DNA of 64,000 nt, from positions 1,922,001 to 1,986,000 of the forward strand of contig JAECYW010000003.1 in NCBI GenBank assembly GCA_023014335.1, given 5' to 3'. This document shows positions 55,997 through 64,000 of this stretch, piece after piece. Below the pieces are notes generated by a model, which ran no database searches, was not told the DNA's origin, and was given only the letters and a program-made list of their open reading frames with translations. Numbering within the stretch: the first letter of the stretch is position 1; every line of letters begins with the position of its first letter. Source of the stretch: Galerina marginata (lineage: Eukaryota; Basidiomycota; Agaricomycetes; Agaricales; Galerinaceae). The position numbers and the translations under genes are program-made.

Positions 55997-56916
55997 TCAG
56001 ACGAGGGCATACACAATCAGATAAACGGCACCTACCAGAAGCTGATATGCTGCTCTTATATCTCTGATGAATGCGTAAATGTCCTGACTGTCGTTTAGGT
56101 TGTTGACTAGAATAGGCATAGATGGCAGATGGGGTGATGCGGTTATTACTGGAAAGTACTTGTCAGAGGGGGTGAATAGCGGGGGAAAAGCAGATTCTAC
56201 CTTTAAAGGTTTGCGATGAAATGTCAATCACAAAGCTCGCTTCTCGCTGAGGTTCAGTAGGGTCTACCCGTAAGAAACGAACTAGTAGTCGATCCTTCTC
56301 GACGCCTTCGATAGCACAAGATAGGCGTTCTTCACAGCTCCTCAATTCAGGAGATATGTGTGAGCTATGGGAGCTTAATAACGATCGCTCTTTGTTTTTC
56401 TCTATCACGGAAGGGTGAGCACAGGAACAAATGGTTATAACACCAGCTCACCTCGACGCAGGTTTTGTGTGAGAGCGTGATACTGCTCAATGTCTGTGTC
56501 GACTGACGCGCACTTATCACGTAGCGTAGCAAGTTGTCGCTTAAATGCAGCAGCTGATAGCTCTGCGTCTTTGCGTTCTTCCTTCTCTCGTTCCAGTTCT
56601 GTTGAGATGAGCAAAAATAGAGCGCTGAGCGAGGATGACAAAACTTACGTGCCACAAGATCAATTTCCTTCAGTTTGCACTGATTCGTCTCTGTTTCCAC
56701 TGTATGTATTCTCTCCGCCACCTTCTTTTTCTCCGATGCCTGGTGTTTTCGACGTTCTGATATGGTGGTGATTGCCCGGTTCTTGTAGTTCGTGAGTGCT
56801 TTGAGGAAGTTACGCGTTGAATTGTCATATGTCTGCACTCGTAGATCAATAGATGGGTGTTGTTGAGATAAAATAGCGGCTAGGTCAATTTGGGGTAGTC
56901 GTAAAGAATGAGACAT
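55997..56916 (-). CDS. SPC25: kinetochore protein Spc25 (Ndc80 complex)
   Basis: Exons 56916-56649, 56598-56452, 56401-56201 and 56148-55997 give 255 residues. Spc25 pairs with Spc24 to anchor the Ndc80 complex to the inner kinetochore. The N-terminus MSHSLRLPQIDLAAILSQQH is followed by a long coiled coil from about residue 40 to 150 (ERRKHQASEKKKVAERIHTV, LEREKEERKDAELSAAAFKR). The C-terminal globular domain is LRSCEERLSCAIEGVEKDRL, then LLVRFLRVDPTEP, FVIDISSQTFKVITASPHLP and NDSQDIYAFIRDIRAAYQLL. Length and layout match fungal Spc25 proteins. A hydrophobic extension after the usual end (GAVYLIVYALV) is a little unusual. It lies in tandem with ECO1 on the same strand. Confidence 0.88.
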
Positions 56917-57205
56917 AGCGAAAGCCTGCGTTGTGGTTGAAAGAGAGAAGTTGAAATCTTAATTCAATTTGCGTGGGTAAGTCAAGGACGCGTTTATCAC
57001 GTGATCGTGTTGAAGGCTCAGGGGTCTTCCTCTGTCGTCGTCGGTCGATCTAAGTCGATCTACGATGCTTGCAAATACACTTCAAATTGTGATTTTGGTT
57101 ATTTCTCCCTCATATACATATCCGTTCAACGTTCATACATATACACTGCGCAGTTTTTGGTGATACATATACTTTACGAAGCAGAATACATATAAATTCT
57201 CAAGA
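56917..57205. other. SPC25 upstream region and ECO1 3' flank
   Basis: It is 289 bases and contains the SPC25 promoter and the end of the ECO1 transcript. No gene seen. Confidence 0.4.
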
Positions 57206-58336
57206 TCATTCTTCAAAAACCCGTACACCTCCCTTGCCCCAGCTCTTCATGACAGCCTGGCCCATTCCCGTTGGTTGAGAGAAAGCGACCTGGCCATTAC
57301 AGGAATCGAGTGGGCAACCGTGTATAAAGGTTGCGGCTGCTACATCTAGTAAAGTCCGTGCAATGCCTAGGCGCCGATGGGAGGAGGAAACGAAGAGACG
57401 GGATACACCCATAGGTGTTGGCAGTGGTGTTGGAGAACAGAAAAGGTTCGTAGCGGCGTCGACTGGGATAGATGTTGTAGCTTCGGTTACACAGGTTGAT
57501 TCATTAGATGGAAGTGGCGCTGGAACAACGGCCATAGCGGTAGATATGCGCTGTGCGATCACGCAGCCCACAATGCGTTCGCGGTAGGGTAGCGTCTCGT
57601 GTGGTAGAAGAAAAAGATAAGCCTTCGAGCATTGTAGCGCGGAGAGAGGCAATTCTGGAGATGTTAATGAGATGTTAATCGTTTGGAAGAGTGTCGTTAG
57701 CTGTATTAGATAGCAATGAGCTCGCTGTAGTCCATGACCGAATTCAAGTGACATTACTTTTGCTCCAAGCTTCCCTCCGACATCAGCCGGTAAGCAGATA
57801 ACCCTCCCCTTCTTCTTGCTTCCTTTCAGCTTAACATCGGTCTTGAGTTCTCTGATAATATTCTCTGCGCCCCTCATCCGATCCTTCTCTTCTTCCCGAC
57901 CCCATTCCATCCCTTGCCGTACCCTCGAGCAATGTGCACGGTGCAAAGCCTCGTCGTCCGGAGCGCCTTTGGTGTATGACAGGTCACAAAGTTTACAGGT
58001 ACGCAGAATAGATTGATCAATGTTGAAATGTAGCTGAGTCAACGCTTTCTGAGCCTTCGGCTTCGGTTTCGAGAGAGCTCTGGGCTTTGAGTTCGCGGTG
58101 GTCGCTGTTGTAGTTTTCGCAAGGCTCTTGAGGCGTTTAAGCGGGGGAAATAATGGTGCAGAATTCTCTTCTGAGAGCATCTTGGAGAAGCCGCGCTTGC
58201 TCGGCCTTATCGAGGCAGGAGTGACAGGTGGAGACGAAGAAAGAGTTGAGGGTGGTGAAGAATGTGGGACAAGGGTGGCCTTGAGGTTCTGGCGGCTTCG
58301 CGAGCTATACGTTCGCTGTACTTTAGGTGTGCTCAT
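57206..58336 (-). CDS. ECO1: cohesin acetyltransferase Eco1 (ESCO type)
   Basis: Exons 58336-57758 and 57700-57206 give 357 residues. Eco1 acetylates Smc3 during S phase to lock sister-chromatid cohesion. A C2H2-type zinc finger with CKLCDLSY and HRAHC (about residues 114-136) follows a disordered basic arm that has a short QRTYSSRSRQNL motif at the start. The C-terminal half is the acetyltransferase: CSKAYLFLL, ERIVGCVIAQRI, then GVSRLFVSSSHRRLGIARTL, whose RRLGIA is the acetyl-CoA loop, and LDSCNGQVAFSQPTGMGQAV with the conserved AFSQPTxxG. The 57-base intron at 57701-57757 has standard borders but is in frame, so an unspliced 376-residue form is also readable. Confidence 0.92.
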   Translation of the reverse strand: MSTPKVQRTYSSRSRQNLKATLVPHSSPPSTLSSSPPVTPASIRPSKRGFSKMLSEENSAPLFPPLKRLKSLAKTTTATTANSKPRALSKPKPKAQKALTQLHFNIDQSILRTCKLCDLSYTKGAPDDEALHRAHCSRVRQGMEWGREEEKDRMRGAENIIRELKTDVKLKGSKKKGRVICLPADVGGKLGAKVMSLEFGHGLQRAHCYLIQLTTLFQTINISLTSPELPLSALQCSKAYLFLLPHETLPYRERIVGCVIAQRISTAMAVVPAPLPSNESTCVTEATTSIPVDAATNLFCSPTPLPTPMGVSRLFVSSSHRRLGIARTLLDVAAATFIHGCPLDSCNGQVAFSQPTGMGQAVMKSWGKGGVRVFEE

Positions 58337-58614
58337 GGTGGATGGAGGACAAGGAAGGACGAGTCAATTGACGCCCGCGATAATTGATTGATGACTCGAT
58401 CCATCATTGAATCAACGCGACGCGTGTATTTGGCTCTGTTGACGCGATTTTATAGGCGTGACCTGATCTAATCTGATCTCACCTTATCAGTGATCACTTG
58501 AGGCATCGAATGTGTGGTTTGAGGCAAAACACGGTATTATACAGGTTTTAGAAACGACTGGTATCCATCGCCACTTGACAACAATAAGAAAGGCTACTTT
58601 TACGAGGTGCAAGC
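58337..58614. other. ECO1 upstream region and MYND-gene 3' flank
   Basis: A 278-base spacer with the ECO1 promoter. A CTGATCTAATCTGATCTCACC direct repeat lies near 58461. No gene seen. Confidence 0.4.
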
Positions 58615-61101
58615 TCAGTGATCGGCCTTACAAGCCTTCTTGTGGTCTGTCCAATGTGATTTTTGACATTCAGAATCGCAGTATCTACAGTCAAAAACAT
58701 ATGAGTATAAATTGCAAGAGACAGGAGCCTGGTAAAGTAGGGATACCTTGTCTTTGCGCATCCGCTACCTGGAAGAAGTAAGAGGGGCCATGATATGCCA
58801 CAATCAGTTAGCGAAAACCGCACAACAGTAAAATGGACTAACATTTTCTCAGTACAGCCGATGGGTTACCGCACCACGAACAACGATACAACGTAATGCG
58901 GTCGGTGTTCACCTCGGCGCGACCACTAGCTGCACGGCAACCGACGGTTTCTTCAAATATTCCATCTTCCAATTTCATGTCCTCCAGCCAGGCCGACAGG
59001 TCGTCGTCGAGCTTACTCTGGTCGGGCACCAGAGTGCCTTTGCCTTTTTCCTTATCTAGTGTTTCGAAGACGCGGGAGAACTCTTTCGTAGCTCCAGGGA
59101 AATGCTTGACCGCCGACTGTTGTGCAAGACGAAGGTTGGTTTTTGGTGGAGGTACGCCAATGAACTGGCTAAACTGGTCCGCGAGCTTTAATCTCTCCAA
59201 GCCGACCTACGAAAATGCGCACTTTAAAAAAGTGAATTGGCAATATGCGACTGGTTGCGCTTACGCTTAACTCCCGCAAGTCGGAGCTCAAGTCCTCATT
59301 GATGAGCATGGTAAGAAGCACATACCAGTATCCAACATTCTTCATATGTCGATTATCGGGTGGTGCCCCTTCCACGTACGCCTTCGCGTCATCCAGTGCA
59401 CTCATTAAAAATGCGATTCCTTCCTCCCACTTTTGTTCCCCAGCCTCCGGCATGTCTTGCAGCAGTTTCACCCCCATGTCGCCTGCATGCTGGACGGCCC
59501 TTTGCATCATCTGGTACTTCACAAAAGGCGTGATCATTTTGCACTTCAGACCCTTCTTTGCCGCTCGTAAGCCTTGAACGTTGTCTGCTGACAAAGTGAT
59601 GGCATAGAAGAAATACGCCTGCTCCGGATTACGCTGGATCGCCTTCTTCGCAAAGCTCACGGCATCTGGTATGCGTTGCTTCATGATGAAGTACTTGATG
59701 TCGAGGATGTCGGCGAAATCTTCCTCGCTGCGTTTGTTCATCTTCCGAATTGCTTTCGCACAATGGGGAAGTGACTCTGACCACGATTTAAAGGGTAAAC
59801 CAAGGTTATCAAAGGAGCGTTTCCTCGTGACTGGATCTTCGACCTCAAACATCCCGTCCGCGATTGAGAACTCGGTTTTGAGGATCAGCTCTGCTTGCTT
59901 TAACCCAAGGGCATATAAATCGTGGTTCTGAGCGCATGCCATCATTGCCTTCTGAAACTCGCCGGAGCATTTGAGCGTCAGATAGATATCGCACCGCATA
60001 GTCCCATAGTCCATCATGATATCGCCGAGGTGGTTTGGGACGCCTCGTTGGATAGCGGCGATGAAGCGTTGCGGATCAAGGTGACGCTGGTCTTCCTCAG
60101 CCTCGAAACGATAAAGCCTGATCAGACCACCGAGACAGGTGCAACGCGTTACCCAGTCTTTGCTTCGCAGTCCTGCAACCAAAAAATTGACGGCTGGTGT
60201 ATAGGACTTAAAGGAACTGGACGCGTGCAAGGTAGAGATTGACACTAGTTCGACGGCATGATCGATTATTGACCTAGGGCGAGTATACGGCCTCTTCACA
60301 GCTTCCAGAACTGTCTTGAAAATATCAACCATGTCGATGGATTTAAGAACACTCGGATTAGCAGGCTTTGCGTCGCCTTCCACAACAGCCATTACTGAAT
60401 GAGCGAGGGTTGTGACTCCCAGCTCAGCAACCTTTTCATCATCAGGTAGGTTGCGGATAAGGTTTGTAAGAACGTGAGCGCGCTTCGCTATTTCTATACG
60501 GGTTTTAGAGCCACCATGGCGTGTGATGGTGCTCAATGCACGAAGGGCAAGATGTCGTGTTTCGTCGACGTCTAAGAGCGGCATAATCATATCGAGAATA
60601 CCTGGAAGAGGTCACCAATCAATGCAATAAGATTATTTACCACAACCATAAATAAAATTTCTACACACCTTTATCCATCAATTTGTCGCGTAGAAGCGAG
60701 TCCACACACATCTTGGCGAATATCCCGACAATACCACCCCTTATCTTGACGTTTTCGGGGTGTCTCTGATATACCTTTGCAATTTTCTCATATATTACAC
60801 TGAAATTTGTGTGGACTTTCTTCAATCCACTGCGACTGGTGAGGTCTAAATGATCAAGATATGAGATGTTATCAAACTAGCTTCAGTCGTCGACCAAAAT
60901 GCAATACTGCTCACCTGGAAGCTCAAAAATATTGCATAGAATGTTAACTACGACTCCCCATGCCTCTGCGTGATCGATTTCGGTAACGTATACTTCGTCT
61001 ACATCATTGGTTGACGCAGTGGCTCTTGAAGAGGACGCCGTAGGATTCTTGGGTTTGTTTCCCTTCGATTTCCCCTTTCCGCGGCTTCCGGGTCCAGGCA
61101 T
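58615..61101 (-). CDS. MYND-type zinc finger protein, full-length member of a local family
   Basis: Exons 61101-60915, 60845-60669, 60601-59265, 59206-58843, 58768-58747 and 58684-58615 give 718 residues. Armadillo/HEAT-like helices fill the first 400 residues (ILDMIMPLLDVDETRHLALR, LVAGLRSKDWVTRCTCLGGL), then TPR-like helices (AISFAKKAIQRNPEQAYFFY type). The last exons code a MYND finger: LYRCSWCGNPSAVLRKC, GCAKTRYCDSECQKSHWTDH and KKAC, with all seven Cys and the His needed for two zinc ions. A 22-base exon (58768-58747) falls inside the finger. MYND domains bind proline-rich partners; mushrooms have many such proteins of unknown role. Two more copies lie head-to-head to the right. Confidence 0.9.
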
Positions 61102-61587
61102 TTGACAGACAAATGGGAAGTGAGAGTCTTAAAAATAATTGGAGAGGATGTGTGTCTGTGTAAAAGAGGATCTTGAGGGTAGCAACGGAAGAAATTAAGC
61201 GGCCGGAGGTGGCCCGGCACTGAGTCTTCAAGCTTCAAGGACAACAGAAATTTCACGCTGTTGAGTTTGCAGAACAGCCTTCTATTTGACGCAGAAATAG
61301 GTAGAGCTCTTACTTCCAGGGCTTTCAATGGGAAAAGAATCTTTATTCAGCTCGAACCCCTTGAGAGGCGTGGTCGGGTAGAGATCGGAAAACCCCTATT
61401 TTCGTTATCGACTGTCACACGCCGACTTGCTCCTTTTTAGTTGCCTTCATGACTCCTGCCAACTCGTGTCCAGTCGTTTGAACGACGAATTTCCTTCAAT
61501 TCACCTACTTGTCGTCTGTCAGCTCGCCGACCAGTACGGAAGCGCGTTCTAGACGGTTTCTACCTCCATAGCGTAGACAATCTTCAA
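61102..61587. other. intergenic, MYND-gene promoter region
   Basis: It contains the promoter of the minus-strand MYND gene and probably the decayed promoter of the plus-strand relic. No other gene seen. Confidence 0.4.
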
Positions 61588-62240
61588 GAATGGACAGCTT
61601 CGTTCCGGGAACTTGGCATGCCTTGCGAAAATTTCGAGCTGCCAGGTATGTTCGTCGTATAGAAAATCCTGAGATAGGCTTGCGTTACAAACTCAGGATT
61701 CATTTCCATGATTTTTTGCGACAATGAAGCGGAAGCAGACAATTCTCAACTCATTGCCCTTCTGCGTTGCTGGACAGCTGTTGCCTCAGCCCTTCAGCGA
61801 TGCCGCAATCGCCTATGGTCAAAGAACAGTGACGTCTATGTACTGGCCTGTCGGTGATTGCCTACGCGCAAGACCATGACTTGCAAGTGGACGCCCTTTG
61901 GCTGAAGCAAGTTCCGTTCGTCCTGAAGATGGAGTCTGCCATTGCGGGTGGCAGGTATACGAAAAGGATAGGACCTGTGGAACCCCCTCATATCAATTCT
62001 CGCCTGGAGGCAATCTATCAAATTATGAATCTTTCTCACTTGACCCTGACACGTTTTTTCCAATGACCATGCAACTCGCGGAAAGGTCGATTAAGCCCAA
62101 TCCCCGTCAGCCCTACTTCTGGTTTGCGTTGTCGCTCACGAAGGATCATGTCTGGGGTCTCCACGCTGCAAAGAAAATCTTGGAATGTGGGATTACACAT
62201 CAGGGCGCTATGTAACAGGCGGGTCTCCTTGGCAATGTTA
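61588..62240 (+). pseudogene. relic of a second MYND-family copy
   Basis: Plus-strand fragments match the full MYND gene in order: WTASFRELGMPCENFELP against the exon 1 end EAWGVVVNILCNIFELP, then IAYAQDHDLQVDALWLKQVP against MACAQNHDLYALGLKQAELI, then LAERSIKPNPRQPYFWFALS against FAKKAIQRNPEQAYFFYAIT, and GLHAAKKILECGI against GLRAAKKGLKCKM. Frames change between pieces, about 300 residues of the helical body are missing between the first two, and stops interrupt the rest. Any zinc finger is lost, although a CESCRQGF fragment near 62458 may be a trace. Confidence 0.75.
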
Positions 62241-62833
62241 AACACCTTGAAATTTAATGCTAACTTCGCAATATTTTTAGGCAGCAAGTGCTCACAGGCG
62301 AGGAACCCCATCGTCAATATCCACTTTGTCGATTTGCAGGTACTGTGACCTTGCTTGCCAGGGGGCTCATTGGACCAAGCACAAGGCCTCTTGCGGTTCA
62401 GAGGTCTAAACAAAGTTGAGAAGCGACCAGTAAATAATGCTACCTCCCAGTATGCTTGCGAATCATGTCGGCAAGGCTTTTTTGAATGCTTGAAGCTTGA
62501 ACCCTGTGTAACCTCAATGTTGGCGGCTTTTGTCTGCAAGTTCTCGAATTGGAGGTGTGGCCTGGGATGCTCCACCAGAATCTTGATTTATAGAACATTC
62601 GCGCTGCGCTACTCAAGTCTACCCTTAAAGAAAACTGATCAAATTAACAGAGGGGCTTAGCGGTACCGATTTCATACTTTATGGCCATCAAAATGCTGCC
62701 TAACTGGTAACTGAAAAAGAAGGCTTACATACATGGAAAGAAGCGCAGGTCTGGAGGGTTATCGACGTTCAACGTTCAACTCTCATTCTACACTCTCATT
62801 TTTTCAAGGGCTTCACAAATTCTACCTAGTCGA
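62241..62833. other. spacer between MYND relic and next copy
   Basis: Further faint traces of the MYND body may be present up to about 62580. The right part should hold the promoter of the gene at 62834. Confidence 0.4.
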
Positions 62834-64000
62834 ATGCCGGTCTCAGGTCAAAAAACAAGTCGGAAAGCGAATAGTACCTTAGGTCCTGGTTGGCACTCCA
62901 AGGCCGATAAACAGAACAGTCCGCTTGATTACCACGACGGTTTTGATGGATGGCGCGATTGTGTGGATTACCTCTGCGATGCCTTCAAGATCCCAGGTAT
63001 GTATGTCGGTGTGCAAGTTGTGCAATTCGTCGATATATTTTGAAATTCCTTTGGCAGATCTCACCTCGCGTCGTGGTCTCAAAAAGATTCACGCCAATTT
63101 TGACGACATATATACGCGCCTGGACGACCTTTATCAAAGTGATCAGGATATCAAAGTTAGAGCTGCAATTGTCGCGATCTTCTCTAAACTCTGTTTGGAC
63201 TCTATTTTACGGACCAAATTGTTTGAAAAAGGTGCGTACGGTCTTCATGAAACCTACCAATCCTAACAGTATATCAGTGATTCTGGACAAGATTATCCCT
63301 TTTTTAAATGTGGAGGAGACTCGGCATCTGGCTTTTCGTGCTCTATCCGTGATGACGCACCATAGCGGTGAAGAAGTCAAGGTGGAAATTGCCAGATATG
63401 CGAATAAACTCGCCGAAATCACTCGCGGTCTACCAGGCGACGAGAAGCTCGGGTCTCTATGTGCAGCCACCCTCTGCCACACCGTCTCCGCTGTTCTCAT
63501 CGGTCTCCCGTGCTCGAGCAACATGCGCATATATATGTCACTTGATTTCGATAACATTTTTGAATGTCTTCTGGAAACTGCCAAGAGGGCCCGATTTTAT
63601 GCTCCTGGAGTCATCTATCATATCGTGACTCTCTTGTCTGTCTCTGCGGGAATTTTACCAGCCTTTCCCAAGGTGACGACGCTTGTTATCGGCTTCTTGG
63701 CTGCCGGGATGCGCAGCAAAAACTGGTCTTACAGATGCGCTTGCCTTAAGGCATTGATAGATATATCTGGATTTGGTGCAAAAGAAGACATGCCCATACC
63801 TGAGCAACCTCACTACATTACATCTGTGCAGAAAGAGATGCCGGAGCACCTACAGATTATCTGCATGAACTACGAACCGAAGGAATGCGACAACCATGTG
63901 ATCCTGACATGTCAGATGGAATGCGTTGAGGCTATGTTAGATTATCCAAAAAATCTTGACCTATACCTCTTGGGCAAGAAACTAGTGCGGTTGATCCTTA
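62834..64000 (+). CDS. MYND-family paralogue, cut by the right edge
   Basis: Exons 62834-62996, 63058-63231 and 63278 to beyond 64000. MPVSGQKTSRKANSTLGPGW is a basic N-terminus, as in the full gene, followed by DGWRDCVDYLCDAFKIPDLTSRRGLKKIHANFDDIY, which aligns with the full gene across the same intron. The third exon has VEETRHLAFRALSVMTHHSG and GFLAAGMRSKNWSYRCACLK, again collinear. The intron positions and phases of the first two introns are the same as in the gene at 58615-61101. The frame is open to the end of the window, so the MYND finger lies outside and the copy is probably functional. It is transcribed away from its sister. Confidence 0.85.

Overview
The window is nuclear DNA of a filamentous basidiomycete, most likely a mushroom-forming Agaricomycete. 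The evidence is dense genes split by many 50-60 bp GT..AG introns, tRNA genes with 17-nt introns, and gene families expanded in this class: F-box/LRR proteins, MYND proteins, TPR repeats of the TPR-CHAT type, NmrA-like reductases, and a tyrosine-recombinase retrotransposon. I rebuilt exons by hand. Every complete spliced model given with exon coordinates keeps an open frame and has a length divisible by three, which is internal support but not proof.

Layout. 0-6 kb: an F-box/propeller-like gene running off the left edge, a decayed TPR pseudogene, and a B-type cyclin. 7-11 kb: a PTEN-type phosphatase between two inverted tRNA-Asp genes, then a GNAT acetyltransferase and a GNAT relic. 11.8-18.2 kb: a 17-exon gene for the listerin (LTN1) E3 ligase. 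18.6-20.3 kb: an NmrA/festuclavine-dehydrogenase-like reductase and a second intact GNAT gene. 20.7-31.4 kb: an unstable F-box block with one intact single-exon gene, a frameshifted paralogue, a relic third copy split by a hAT-type MITE, an unrelated F-box/LRR gene with an unresolved 5' end, and a decayed repeat array. 31.6-33.3 kb: an OLE1-type stearoyl-CoA desaturase with a fused cytochrome b5 domain. 33.9-39.2 kb: a Ngaro-like retrotransposon with identical split direct repeats. 39.9-52.5 kb: a multi-pass membrane protein, a berberine-bridge-like flavo-oxidase, a short membrane protein, a FIST-like protein, a P-loop protein with a C-terminal membrane segment and a small tail-anchored protein. 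53.2-53.7 kb: a small secreted cysteine-rich protein. 56-64 kb: SPC25 (kinetochore), ECO1 (cohesin acetyltransferase) and a MYND family of one full gene, one relic and one gene cut by the right edge.

The core genes cover cell cycle and chromosome segregation (cyclin B, SPC25, ECO1), ribosome quality control (LTN1), phosphoinositide signalling (PTEN) and lipid desaturation (OLE1). They are not co-regulated as an operon; the order looks like ordinary fungal synteny broken by local duplication and mobile elements. No secondary-metabolite cluster, CRISPR array or prokaryotic feature is visible. The features most worth a second look are the split-repeat retrotransposon, the MITE inside an F-box relic, the processed-looking CX3C secreted peptide and the decayed repeat block at 24.5-25.9 kb.
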